From assembly GCF_005222485.1 (NCBI RefSeq), contig NZ_CP029078.1, positions 8,185,501 through 8,249,500 of the forward strand: a stretch of 64,000 nt of DNA. Direction: 5' to 3'. This document shows positions 52,213-60,696 of the stretch, piece by piece. Origin of the DNA: Streptomyces griseoviridis (lineage in GTDB: Bacteria; Actinomycetota; Actinomycetes; Streptomycetales; Streptomycetaceae). The notes under the pieces are model-generated. The model was not told the origin of the DNA and ran no database searches. It saw nothing but the letters and a program-made list of their open reading frames with translations. The stretch's first letter is position 1. Each line of letters starts with the position of its first letter. Position numbers and translations under genes: made by a program.

Positions 52213-52815
52213 TCAGACGGCAGCCTCGGAAGGCCCCTTCGGGTACTGCTCGAAACCGAAGCGCCGCTCGAATTCCGCCCGCCGATCGCCGTCGAAGAAA
52301 TGAACCATCTTGACCATGGGACCCCACCGCTCGTCCAGGCTCATGCCCTCGAAGGTGAAGCCGTATTTGAGCTGGAGGATCATCGCGGACCGATTGTGCG
52401 GATGGTGCTGCGACGTCACCCGCTCGTAACCGAGATCGTCCAGGTACTCGAGGAACCGCGCGTAGACGACGGCGGCGATCCGCTGCGCGCGGTACTCGGG
52501 CAGCATTCCGCTGGTGCCCAGGTAGAAGGTGTTGGCGTCCTCCATCCGGCCCTTCAGCCACCCCACCACCTTGCCCTCGGCGTTTTCGATGAGCAGCCGC
52601 TCCACATGGCCGTGGGCGTACTCCTTCACCAGGTGCGCCGACTTCGGCCGGTACGGATAGGCGTCACGCTCCGGGAAGACGGAGGCGTAGATGTCCGTCA
52701 CCGCCTCCCGGAAAGTCGCCTCGTCGACGCAGTACCCCGTTCCGCTCGCGCCGCCCGCGAGACGTACCGGAAAGAACTTTCGACGCTTCTCCTCGATCAT
52801 CGCCTGAAATTCCAT
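52213..52815 (-). CDS. GNAT-fold acetyltransferase
   Basis: 200 residues from ATG 52813-52815 after AGGTGGGGG. GNAT core in MLPEYRAQRIAAVVYARFLE (the R/Q-x-x-G/A acetyl-CoA turn is Q-R-I-A) and YERVTSQHHPHNRSAMILQL, the conserved N-terminal-helix/beta-bulge part. Acceptor unknown. It lies upstream of the glycosyltransferase on the same strand and is divergent from the MfnB gene, so a shared pathway of sugar or amine decoration is possible but unproven. Confidence 0.78.
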   Translation of the reverse strand: MEFQAMIEEKRRKFFPVRLAGGASGTGYCVDEATFREAVTDIYASVFPERDAYPYRPKSAHLVKEYAHGHVERLLIENAEGKVVGWLKGRMEDANTFYLGTSGMLPEYRAQRIAAVVYARFLEYLDDLGYERVTSQHHPHNRSAMILQLKYGFTFEGMSLDERWGPMVKMVHFFDGDRRAEFERRFGFEQYPKGPSEAAV

Positions 52816-53230
52816 GACCCCCACCTGCGATCGATATACACATACGGATGTCGCCGACCTGAACTCGCCCTGACGCGGCGGGCGTCGGCCCGGCCGCCGC
52901 CCTGACAGACGGCCGATCGGGGAAAGGCGTTCCACCGATCACCGGAACTCCTCGTGGACGCAATCACCGTGGAGATCCGGTGACGAACTCCCCGCCGGCG
53001 GAACCGGATCACCGGTCCCGGAGAACGCGTACGGGCCGCGCGCGGTCTCTGGCTTCGCTCCGGCGCGGGCGGCGCACTTCGGGGCGGGCGGGCACGGGGA
53101 ACGTCTCCTTCGGACTCCGCACGCCCTACCCGATGGTCATGGACGACCGTGATGATGAGCCGACCGCATGTGATCCAGGCGACTCCGCACCCCTGCCCCC
53201 GGGCAGCGGGCCGCGGGGAAGGAGCCCGCC
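52816..53230. other. Divergent regulatory region between acetyltransferase and MfnB gene
   Basis: 415 bases without a supported gene. The left edge is AT-rich (TATACACATACGG) and likely holds the acetyltransferase promoter. The right edge has AAGGAG six bases before the TTG of the MfnB gene. Nothing else stands out. Confidence 0.55.
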
Positions 53231-53986
53231 TTGTTGCTTCTCATCTCTCCCGACGGCGTCGAGGAAGCCCTCGACTGCGCCAAGGCCGCCGAGCACCTCG
53301 ACATCGTCGACGTCAAGAAACCCGACGAAGGCTCGCTCGGTGCGAACTACCCCTGGGTCATCCGCGCCATCAGGGACGCGGTCCCGGCCGGCAAACCGGT
53401 CTCCGCCACGGTCGGCGACGTCCCCTACAAGCCCGGCACCGTCGCACAGGCGGCGCTCGGCGCGGCCGTCTCGGGAGCCTCCTACATCAAGGTCGGCCTC
53501 TACGGCTGCACGACACCGGAGCAGGCCGTCGAGGTGATGCGCGGAGTCGTCCGGGCGGTGAAGGACCACAGCCCGGAGGCGTTCGTCGTCGCCTCCGGGT
53601 ACGCGGACGCCCACCGGATCGGCTGCGTCAACCCGCTGGCGCTGCCCGACATCGCGCACCGCTCCGGCGCCGACGCCGCGATGCTGGACACCGCGATCAA
53701 GGACGGTACCCGGCTCTTCGACCACGTCCCGCCCGACGTCTGCGCCGAGTTCGTGCGGCTCAGCCACGCCTACGGGCTGCGGGCGGCCCTCGCGGGCAGC
53801 GTCAAGGCGCGTGACCTCGGTGAACTGACCCGGATCGGCACGGACATCGTGGGCGTGCGCGGCGCGGTCTGCGAGGGCGGCGACCGCGACACGGGCCGGA
53901 TCGTCCCGGCGCTGGTCGCGGACTTCCGCGCCGAGATGGACCGCCACGCCAGGGAACACGCGACGCTGGCCCCCGCGGCGAGCTGA
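53231..53986 (+). CDS. mfnB: MfnB-type (5-formylfuran-3-yl)methyl phosphate synthase
   Basis: 251 residues from a TTG ([18 protein letters not shown]). DUF556 barrel, as in methanogen MfnB. The catalytic lysines and aspartates are kept: D27 and K29 in [16 protein letters not shown]87 in YIKVGLYG, D153 and K157 in MLDTAIKDG, in the same spacing as D25, K27, K85, D151 and K155 reported for the Methanocaldococcus enzyme (recalled). That enzyme joins two glyceraldehyde 3-phosphates into a phosphorylated hydroxymethyl-furfural. Actinobacteria make no methanofuran, so a furan metabolite of another kind is likely. A strong hairpin follows. Confidence 0.85.
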   Translation: MLLLISPDGVEEALDCAKAAEHLDIVDVKKPDEGSLGANYPWVIRAIRDAVPAGKPVSATVGDVPYKPGTVAQAALGAAVSGASYIKVGLYGCTTPEQAVEVMRGVVRAVKDHSPEAFVVASGYADAHRIGCVNPLALPDIAHRSGADAAMLDTAIKDGTRLFDHVPPDVCAEFVRLSHAYGLRAALAGSVKARDLGELTRIGTDIVGVRGAVCEGGDRDTGRIVPALVADFRAEMDRHAREHATLAPAAS

Positions 53987-54007
53987 CCGGACCCCACCAC
54001 GGACGCC

Positions 54008-54068
54008 ACCCGCGCGCCGCCGGGACGCCGGGGAACGCCTCCCCGGCGGAGGGCGCCGGCGCGCGGGT
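54008..54068. terminator. Nested hairpin after mfnB
   Basis: Outer stem ACCCGCGCGCCG / CGGCGCGCGGGT (12 bp, 54008-54019 with 54057-54068); inner stem CGCCGGGGA / TCCCCGGCG (54026-54034 with 54040-54048). Likely ends the mfnB transcript, so the dehydrogenases would have their own promoter. Confidence 0.7.
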
Positions 54069-54173
54069 CGGGTCCGTGAGGTGTCGTCCGGGTGGGGCGG
54101 GGCGGGTCGGGGAACTGTCGGAGGTCCGGACGGCCGGGAGCCGTTTCGGTGGGCTGCAGGGGGAGTCGGAGTG

Positions 54174-55577
54174 GTGAAGGAGAGCGCCCGCGGCGGTGGG
54201 CGGTTCACGGTGGTCGATCCGGCCACCGGGGAGGCCGTCGCAGACGCCCCCGACCAGGGGCCGCGGGAGGTGGACGCCGCCGTCGCCCGCGCCCACGCGG
54301 CCTGGCCGGGGTGGCGGGCCGACCCCGCCGCCCGCAGCGCCGCCCTGCACGCGGCGGCCGACGCCGTCACGGCCGCCGGGGACGCACTGGCCCCGCTGCT
54401 CACCCGGGAGCAGGGCAAGCCGCTCGCCGAGTCGTACGCGGAGGTGGCCCGCACCGCCGCCAGGCTGCGCTACTTCGCGGACCTCGCGCCCGAGTCCCGG
54501 AGGATCGAGGACGGCCGTCCGGTACGCGGCGAGATCCACTGGCGCCCGCTCGGCCCCGTCGCCGCGATCGTGCCGTGGAACTTCCCGCTCCAGTTGGCGT
54601 CGGCGAAGTTCGCGCCCGCGCTCGCGGCCGGCAACACCGTGGTGCTCAAGCCCTCCCCGTTCACCCCGCTCGCCACCCGGCTGCTCGCCTCGGTGCTGGC
54701 CGCCGCCCTCCCCGAGGACGTGCTGACCGTCGTCACCGGCCGCGAACCCCTGGGCGCACGGCTCGTCGCGCACCCGGGAATCCGGCACGTGACGTTCACC
54801 GGCTCGCCCGCGACCGGCCGGGCCGTCGCCGCGGGCGCCGCCGCCTCACTGGCCCGGGTCACCCTGGAACTGGGCGGCAACGACGCCGCGATCCTGCTGG
54901 AGGACATCGACGTGGAGCGGATCGCGGACCGGCTGTTCTGGGCCGCGTTCCGCAACTGCGGGCAGATCTGCATGGCCGTCAAACGCGTCTACGCCCCGGC
55001 CGGGCGGTACTCCGAGGTGGTCGAGGCCCTCGCGGCCCGCGCGAAGGACGTCGTCGTCGGCCCGGGACTCGACCCGGCCACCCGGCTCGGCCCGCTGAAC
55101 AACGCGCCGCAGCTGCGCCGCGTCGAGCGGTACACCGCCCAGGCCCTCGCGGCGGGCGCCCGCGCGGCGACCGGCGGCCACCGGCTGCCCGGCCCCGGCC
55201 ACTTCTTCGCCCCGACGATCCTCGCCGACGTACCGCCCGACACCCCGGTGGTGACCGAGGAACAGTTCGGACCCGTGCTGCCCGTGCTGCCCTACGACCG
55301 CCTCGACGACGCCGTCGAGGCCGCCAACGGCACCGCCTACGGACTGGGCGGCTCGGTCTGGGGGAGCGACCTCGACCGGGCGGAGGCGGTGGCCGGGCGC
55401 CTGGAGTGCGGGACGGCGTGGATCAACCACCACGCCGAACTCTCCCTCGCCCAGCCCTTCGCGGGCCTCGGGAACAGCGGCGTCGGGATCGCGGGCGGCC
55501 CCTGGGCGTTCTACGGCAACCTCCAGCCGTTCGTCGTCCACCGCCCGCAACCGCACGCCGAGGGGCCGGCGGCATGA
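54174..55577 (+). CDS. Aldehyde dehydrogenase, benzaldehyde/furfural-type
   Basis: 467 residues from a GTG at 54174 (54171 also possible), downstream of AGGGGGAG. ALDH superfamily with VPWNFPL, LKPSPFTP, catalytic Glu in TLELGGND (E232) and nucleophile Cys in FRNCGQICMA (C266). It oxidises aldehydes to acids with NAD(P). The stop overlaps the ATG of a zinc alcohol dehydrogenase, a pair known from aryl-alcohol (XylB/XylC-like) routes. Given the MfnB gene upstream, a furan aldehyde is a plausible substrate; this is inference. Confidence 0.92.
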   Translation: MKESARGGGRFTVVDPATGEAVADAPDQGPREVDAAVARAHAAWPGWRADPAARSAALHAAADAVTAAGDALAPLLTREQGKPLAESYAEVARTAARLRYFADLAPESRRIEDGRPVRGEIHWRPLGPVAAIVPWNFPLQLASAKFAPALAAGNTVVLKPSPFTPLATRLLASVLAAALPEDVLTVVTGREPLGARLVAHPGIRHVTFTGSPATGRAVAAGAAASLARVTLELGGNDAAILLEDIDVERIADRLFWAAFRNCGQICMAVKRVYAPAGRYSEVVEALAARAKDVVVGPGLDPATRLGPLNNAPQLRRVERYTAQALAAGARAATGGHRLPGPGHFFAPTILADVPPDTPVVTEEQFGPVLPVLPYDRLDDAVEAANGTAYGLGGSVWGSDLDRAEAVAGRLECGTAWINHHAELSLAQPFAGLGNSGVGIAGGPWAFYGNLQPFVVHRPQPHAEGPAA

Positions 55578-56668
55578 GGTTCCCCGCGGCGGTCCTGCGC
55601 GCCTACGACGGCCCGTTCACCGTCGAGGAGGTGGCCCTGGCGTCGGGGCCCGCCGACGGCGAGGTCCTGGTCAGGATCGCGGGCTGCGGACTGTGCCGGA
55701 CGGATCTCGCCGTCCGCCGCTCGGCCGGCCGCTCCCCGCTGCCCGCGGTGCTCGGACACGAGGGAGCCGGTGTCGTCGAGGCGACCGGGGGCGCGGCCAC
55801 CGGCCTGCGCGCGGGTGACCACGTCGTGCTGAGCTTCGACTCCTGCGGACAGTGCCGGGGCTGCCTGGACGCGGCCCCCGCCTACTGCGACTCCTTCGCC
55901 GCCCTCAACCTGTTCGGGGGCCGGGCCGAGCACGCGGCACGGTTCACCGACGCGGCCGGATCCGCGCTGGCGCCCCGCTGGTTCGGCCAGTCCTCGTTCG
56001 CCGGGTACGCGCTGGTCCCCGCCCGCAACGCGGTCCGTGTCGACCCCGCGCTGCCCCTCGCCCTCCTCGGCCCGCTCGGCTGCGGGTTCCTCACCGGCGC
56101 GGGCGCGGTCCTCAACTCCTTCCGCGTCGGCCCCGGTGACACCCTCGTCGTGCTGGGCGCCGGGGCGGTGGGCCTCGCGGCCGTGATGGCGGCCACCGCC
56201 GCCGGAGCGGTGACCGTGGCCGTCGACCGGCATCCCGAACGCCTCGCGCTGGCCGAGCGGTTCGGCGCGCTGCCGCTGCCCGCCACGGCGTCCGGCCTGC
56301 CCGAGCGCGTCGCACGGCTCACCGACGGCGGCGCCCGTTACGCGCTCGACACCACCGCGAGCGCCCCGCTCATCAACGACGCGCTCCGCTCGCTGCGCCC
56401 CACCGGCAGACTCGGCCTCGTGGCCCGCCTCGGCGCCGAACTGCCCCTGGAGACCGGGACGTTGGACCGAGGCCGCAGCATCTCCCACATCTGCGAGGGC
56501 GACGCGGTCCCCGGCCTGCTGATCCCCCGCCTGACCGCCCTGTGGCAGGCGGGCCGCTTCCCCTTCGACGCGCTGATCCGCACCTATCCGCTGACCGCCA
56601 TCAACGAAGCCGAACACGACTGCGAGACCGGACGGGTGGTGAAACCGGTCCTGATTCCAGGGAGTTGA
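55574..56668 (+). CDS. Zinc-dependent aryl/furfuryl alcohol dehydrogenase
   Basis: 364 residues. MDR family with catalytic zinc ligands Cys41 (GCGLCRTDL) and His62-Glu63 (LGHEGAGVV), structural zinc cysteines C91, C94, C97 and C105, and nucleotide motif VLGAGAVGLAAVMAA. Closest in pattern to benzyl-alcohol dehydrogenases. It would oxidise an alcohol to the aldehyde used by the ALDH before it; the two start codons overlap as ATGA. NAD is likely. Substrate unproven. Confidence 0.88.
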   Translation: MRFPAAVLRAYDGPFTVEEVALASGPADGEVLVRIAGCGLCRTDLAVRRSAGRSPLPAVLGHEGAGVVEATGGAATGLRAGDHVVLSFDSCGQCRGCLDAAPAYCDSFAALNLFGGRAEHAARFTDAAGSALAPRWFGQSSFAGYALVPARNAVRVDPALPLALLGPLGCGFLTGAGAVLNSFRVGPGDTLVVLGAGAVGLAAVMAATAAGAVTVAVDRHPERLALAERFGALPLPATASGLPERVARLTDGGARYALDTTASAPLINDALRSLRPTGRLGLVARLGAELPLETGTLDRGRSISHICEGDAVPGLLIPRLTALWQAGRFPFDALIRTYPLTAINEAEHDCETGRVVKPVLIPGS

Positions 56669-56802
56669 GGCACGCGCACTCCAGAAAGTCGAGGCACTCG
56701 CAGCGACACCCGACCGGGCGACCTGACCCTCCCGGACGGGGTGCGCGCGGGTGGCGCACAGCTCTCCGCCGTCTCATCCAACTGTCACTTCACGGGGGAA
56801 CC

Positions 56803-57351
56803 ATGAAGAATGTGTCACGCCTGGGCGGCTGCTGCGCCGCCCTGTTGGCCTTGGTGACGTTCGCGTCCACCGCCTCGGCGGCCGAGCCGTCCGACGACGG
56901 GCCGCGGATCGAGGTCGTGGACGTCGCGGGAGTCCAGGTCGCCCGGCAGGCATCGGCCGGGACGCGGCCGATCATCGCCTCGGCCCCGGCCGTCGCCGTG
57001 GCCGCCGCCGGCGTCTGCGGAGCGGGCTACACCATCTCCACCGGCGCCGCCCGCTACGGCAGGTACGGCACCGCGTACACCTGGACCAACGGCAGGACGA
57101 CGGGCGGGCGGTACTACGACAAGCCCATCTGCGCGGTGTTCTTCAACGACACCGGCGCGGCGCACTCCATGGGGGTCCGCCTCAAGGACAACTACACGGC
57201 CACCCCCGACGTCGAGGACTTCGGGACGTACAGCTCCTACGCGGGGCCCGTCTACCAGAACAAGGGCTACTGCGGCCGCGCGTACTCCTACATGAAGGTC
57301 GGGAACGCCGTCGTCGTCGACAACTACCTCGCCGTGGGAACCTGCAACTGA
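56803..57351 (+). CDS. Secreted protein of unknown function
   Basis: 182 residues from ATG 56803 behind GGGGGAA. Signal peptide with cleavage near ASTASA. After a propeptide-like stretch the C-terminal 110 residues have an aromatic-rich beta pattern (GAGYTISTGAARYGRYGTAY, CAVFFNDTGAAHSMGVRL, YCGRAYSYMKV) with cysteines that can pair. This resembles small Streptomyces exoproteins of the spore/aerial type. No enzymatic motif seen. Monocistronic, with a hairpin after it. Confidence 0.78.
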   Translation: MKNVSRLGGCCAALLALVTFASTASAAEPSDDGPRIEVVDVAGVQVARQASAGTRPIIASAPAVAVAAAGVCGAGYTISTGAARYGRYGTAYTWTNGRTTGGRYYDKPICAVFFNDTGAAHSMGVRLKDNYTATPDVEDFGTYSSYAGPVYQNKGYCGRAYSYMKVGNAVVVDNYLAVGTCN

Positions 57352-57367
57352 TCGCGTCGCGCCGGGC

Positions 57368-57394
57368 GCCGCGCTCCGTCTCCCGGAGCGCGGC
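57368..57394. terminator. Perfect 11-bp hairpin terminator
   Basis: GCCGCGCTCCG, loop TCTCC, CGGAGCGCGGC. It sits 17 bases after the secreted-protein stop, between convergent genes. Confidence 0.75.
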
Positions 57395-57508
57395 ACCTCT
57401 CCCCGCCGCAAGGCCACGGTTCCCCGCCGCGAGGCGACGGTCAGCCACAGTGAGGAGGCGACAGGCGGCTGAGGCGTCCGCGGCCGGTCGGCCTGCCGGT
57501 CGGGCGGC

Positions 57509-58459
57509 TCAGTCCACCAGCAGGACCAGCTTCCCCGCGGTCCGGCCGGTCTCGCCCGTCCGGTGCGCCTCGGCGGCGTCCGCCAGCGGGAAGGTGCCGG
57601 CGACCGCCGGTCGCAGCTCGCCCGCCTCCACCAGCTCCGCGATGGCCCGCATCCCGCTCCGCGAGGCGTCGACCAGCATCCGGACCGCCCGCACCCCGAG
57701 CCGCTCGGCCTCCTCGTACAGCGCGTCGGAGCCGACCGGGATGATCGACACCAGGGTGCCGCCGGGGCGCAGTACCCGCAGCGAGCGCAGCCCGGTGTCA
57801 CCGCCGAGCGGGTCGAGCACCACGTCGACGTCCTTGACGGCCTCGGTGACGTCGGTCTCCCGGTAGTCCACCGCCTCGTCGACGCCGATCTCCCGCAGGA
57901 AGTCGTGCTTGCCCGCGCTCGCCGTGCCGATCACGTACGCGCCGCGCGCCTTGGCGATCTGGACGGCGACATGGCCGACCCCGCCGGCCGCCGCGTGGAT
58001 CAGGACCCGCTGGCCCTGCCGCAGACCGGCGTTCTCGACCAGCGCCTGCCAGGCGGTGAGGGAGACCAGCGGCAGGGCGCCCGCCTCGGTGTGGTCGAGC
58101 GCGGCCGGCTTGTGCCAGAAGGCGCGGGCCGGCGCGGTCACGTACTCGGCGTGCGAGCCGTGGCCGAACGGGTAGGACAGCATGCCGAAGACCTCGTCGC
58201 CCGGCCGGAAGCCGGCGACCCCGACGCCGGTCGCCTCGACCACGCCGGAGACGTCCCAGCCGAGGACGAGCGGCGGCTCGCCCAGGAAGCCGCCGTTCGC
58301 GCGGTGCTTCCAGTCGGTCGGGTTGAGGCCGGCGGCGCGCACCCGCACCAGCACCTCGTTGGTGCGCGGCTCGGGGCGGGGGAGTTCCACTTCCTTCAGG
58401 ACCTCGGGACCGCCGAGGACGTCCTGGCTGATGGCTCGCATCGTGTTCACAGTGCTCAT
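57509..58459 (-). CDS. Quinone-oxidoreductase-like NADP-dependent reductase
   Basis: 316 residues (MSTVNTMRAISQDVLGG; the ATG six codons on is an alternative). MDR family without zinc ligands: LNPTDWKHRA, WDVSGVV, and the nucleotide stretch LIHAAAGGVGHVAVQIAKA. The end AGKLVLLVD is typical of QOR-like enzymes. It reduces quinones or enones with NADPH. Divergent from the GlxA-like regulator 71 bases away, a common arrangement that suggests control by that regulator. Confidence 0.9.
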   Translation of the reverse strand: MSTVNTMRAISQDVLGGPEVLKEVELPRPEPRTNEVLVRVRAAGLNPTDWKHRANGGFLGEPPLVLGWDVSGVVEATGVGVAGFRPGDEVFGMLSYPFGHGSHAEYVTAPARAFWHKPAALDHTEAGALPLVSLTAWQALVENAGLRQGQRVLIHAAAGGVGHVAVQIAKARGAYVIGTASAGKHDFLREIGVDEAVDYRETDVTEAVKDVDVVLDPLGGDTGLRSLRVLRPGGTLVSIIPVGSDALYEEAERLGVRAVRMLVDASRSGMRAIAELVEAGELRPAVAGTFPLADAAEAHRTGETGRTAGKLVLLVD

Positions 58460-58496
58460 GGTGGACCAGCCTGCCCGGGGCCGCCCGACGGGAAAA

Positions 58497-58531
58497 TGGC
58501 ACGATGGCCATCATTCGATAGGATCGTGCCA
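58497..58531. promoter_or_regulatory. Inverted repeat at the GlxA-like regulator start
   Basis: TGGCACGAT (58497-58505), 17-base spacer, ATCGTGCCA (58523-58531). It lies between divergent genes and its last base is the A of the regulator ATG. TAGGAT at 58518-58523 would be a -10 box seven bases before that ATG. Candidate autoregulatory operator with a leaderless transcript. Confidence 0.6.
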
Positions 58532-59490
58532 TGCGTGAGACGAGAAGGCCGCAACGGGTCGTGGTGCTGGCCCTGGACGGCGTCTACCCCTTCGAGCTGG
58601 GCATCCCGAGCCGCGTCCTCGGCATGGCCGCCGACCGGTACGAGGTGCTGACCTGCGCGGTCGGTGCCGGACCCGTCCGCACCAACGCCGACTTCGCCGT
58701 CACCGTCGAGCACGGTCCCGAGATCCTCGCCACCGCCGACACGGCCGTCATCCCGCCCGTCGACCCGTCCCTGGTGGCCGCCGACCTCTCCGACGACGTG
58801 GCGGCGGCCCTCGCGCTGATCCGCCCGGACGCGCGCATCGTCTCCATCTGCACCGGCGCCTTTGTGCTCGCCGCCGCCGGCCTCCTCGACGGCCGCAGGG
58901 CGACCACCCACTGGCACCTCGCCGACCGGTTCAGGGCGCTGTTCCCGCACATCGACCTCGACCCCGACGTCCTCTTCGTCGACGACGGCCGCGTCCTCAC
59001 CTCGGCGGGCGCGGCCTCCGGTGTCGACGTCTGCCTGCATCTCGTCCGCAAGGACCACGGCAGCGAACTCGCCAACACCGTCGCCCGGTTCTGCGTGGTC
59101 CCGCCGTTCCGGGACGGCGGCCAGGCGCAGTACATCGAACTGCCCGTCCCGCAGCAGGGCGCCGCGAGCACGGCGGCCACCCGGGCCTGGGCGATGGAGC
59201 ACCTCGGCGAACCCCTCACCCTCGCCGACCTGGCCCGGCACGCCAGGATGAGCCTGCGCACCTTCGCCCGCCGCTTCGCCGACGAGGTCGGCATGAGCCC
59301 GGGACGCTGGCTGATCCAGCAACGGCTGGGCCACGCCCGCCGGTTGCTGGAGTCGAGCGACCTCTCGGTGGACCAGATCGCCGGACGCGTCGGCTTCGCC
59401 ACCGGCGCCTCACTCCGCCAGCACCTGCACGCGGCGATCGGAGTGTCCCCGCAGGCGTACCGCCGCACCTTCCAGACCACGTCCCGCTGA
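58531..59490 (+). CDS. GlxA-family regulator (DJ-1/PfpI plus AraC HTH)
   Basis: 319 residues. N-terminal DJ-1/PfpI-like domain (VVLALDGVYPFELGIPSRVL; SICTGAFVLAAAGLLDGRRA with the Cys elbow) and C-terminal AraC-type double HTH (LTLADLARHARMSLRTFARR; SVDQIAGRVGFATGASLRQH). Regulators of this class respond to small molecules, often aldehydes or amines. It faces the QOR-like gene. Leaderless start suggested by the -10 position. Confidence 0.9.
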   Translation: MRETRRPQRVVVLALDGVYPFELGIPSRVLGMAADRYEVLTCAVGAGPVRTNADFAVTVEHGPEILATADTAVIPPVDPSLVAADLSDDVAAALALIRPDARIVSICTGAFVLAAAGLLDGRRATTHWHLADRFRALFPHIDLDPDVLFVDDGRVLTSAGAASGVDVCLHLVRKDHGSELANTVARFCVVPPFRDGGQAQYIELPVPQQGAASTAATRAWAMEHLGEPLTLADLARHARMSLRTFARRFADEVGMSPGRWLIQQRLGHARRLLESSDLSVDQIAGRVGFATGASLRQHLHAAIGVSPQAYRRTFQTTSR

Positions 59491-59524
59491 CTCGGCCGAG
59501 CACCGGAGGGGGAGCGGGCCCGGG

Positions 59525-60088
59525 TCAGCGGCTCGCGTGCAGCGCCACCAGCAACTGCCATACCTGGTCGGAGATCTCCCGCGGTGAGCCGGGCAGCAGA
59601 CCGTGCAGCCAGTCCGCCAGGACCCCGGCGAACGTGGCCGCGACCGCCGTCGCGACCAGCGGGGCGTCCGCCGCGCCCGCCCGTTCGCGCTCGCGCAGGC
59701 TGTACGCCCGCAGATCGAGGTGGAGCAGCTTGCCGAGCGGACCGCCGCCGCCCGGGGCGAGCAGCGCCCGGTACAGATCGGTGTGCGGGGCGAGCGAGGT
59801 GAAGAACTCCACCAGCGCGGACGGCGCGTGGACGGGGTCGGGGCGGCCCGTCCAGGAGTGCAGGGCCTCCACCCCCTCCCGGACGACGTCCGCGCAGGCG
59901 TCGACCGCGAGCGCCTCGAGGCCGTCGTAGTGCACGTAGAAGGTGGCCCGGCCGACCCCGGCCCTGCGCACCAGCGACGCCACCCCCACCTCGCCGAGCG
60001 GGCGTTCGGCGCACTCCTCGAACAGCGCCGCCCGCAGCCGGGCCCGGGTGCGGGCGGCCCGCGGGTCCTCGGGCGGGAGCCGGTTCAC
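59525..60088 (-). CDS. TetR-family regulator
   Basis: 187 residues from a GTG (VNRLPPEDPRAARTRAR). HTH: VASLVRRAGVGRATFYVHYD. The C-terminal domain is helical. The GTG overlaps the DUF1304 stop, so both are one operon. A double 14-bp site upstream of the DUF1304 gene is the likely operator. Confidence 0.88.
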   Translation of the reverse strand: MNRLPPEDPRAARTRARLRAALFEECAERPLGEVGVASLVRRAGVGRATFYVHYDGLEALAVDACADVVREGVEALHSWTGRPDPVHAPSALVEFFTSLAPHTDLYRALLAPGGGGPLGKLLHLDLRAYSLRERERAGAADAPLVATAVAATFAGVLADWLHGLLPGSPREISDQVWQLLVALHASR

Positions 60089-60447
60089 CGGGCGGCGAGG
60101 ACGGCGGCCAGCGCGAGCGCGCCGGGCAGCGCCTGGGCGAGCAGGATCCGCCGGTTGGCCGTGACGCCGCCGTACACCCCCGCGACCACCACACAGCTCA
60201 GGAAGAAGACCTGTGCGTGCGGGCCGGTCGGGTCGGCCGCGATCAGGCCCCAGACCAGGCCCGCCGCGAGAAACCCGTTGTAGAGGCCCTGGTTGGCGGC
60301 GAGGGGTGCGGTGGCCCGCGCCATCTCCGGGTCGAAGCCGGACAGTCCGCGCCCCGGGGCCCGCTGCCAGAGGAACATCTCCAGCACCAGGATGTAGACG
60401 TGCAGCAGGGCCACCAGCCCGACCAGTACGTCGGCGACCGTCTCCAT
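60085..60447 (-). CDS. DUF1304 membrane protein
   Basis: 120 residues from ATG 60445-60447 after GAGAGGGAG. Four transmembrane helices (VADVLVGLVALLHVYILVLE; NGFLAAGLVWGLIAADP; VFFLSCVVVAGVYGGV; ALALAAVLAA), with the family signature LHVYILVLEMFLW and NQGLYNGFLA. Small integral membrane proteins of unknown role that often sit beside a TetR or MarR gene. Overlaps the TetR start by GTGA. Confidence 0.88.
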   Translation of the reverse strand: METVADVLVGLVALLHVYILVLEMFLWQRAPGRGLSGFDPEMARATAPLAANQGLYNGFLAAGLVWGLIAADPTGPHAQVFFLSCVVVAGVYGGVTANRRILLAQALPGALALAAVLAAR

Positions 60448-60461
60448 AACGCTCCCTCTCA

Positions 60462-60496
60462 TGGACAGGTGTCCACTATAACTGGACACCTGTCCA
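60462..60496. promoter_or_regulatory. Double operator of the DUF1304-TetR operon
   Basis: TGGACAGGTGTCCA (60462-60475) and TGGACACCTGTCCA (60483-60496), each nearly palindromic and exact inverted copies of each other, separated by CTATAAC. On the minus strand that spacer region supplies TATAGT, a good -10 box between the two sites. Binding of the TetR dimer pair would block transcription. Confidence 0.8.
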
Positions 60497-60696
60497 CCAC
60501 TGTTCACGGGGCGTCGTGACGGAATCCTCACTTCCGCCAATGGCCCGAGGTTGATCCTTTAGGGTTGGAACCCGATAAGCTCCCCATCGGCACTGCGAGT
60601 TACTGATCGCTTCTGGTCGTCTCGCTGTGCGTATGCATGAGTGCGATCCCCTATCTCCACCCCCCTTGTTCGATCGTGTTGCTTCGAAGGATGCAG

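Noticed and set aside
54092..55573. Long frame upstream of the zinc ADH in the same phase
   Set aside because: It is out of phase with the clear ALDH gene; the ADH starts at 55574 with an ATGA overlap.
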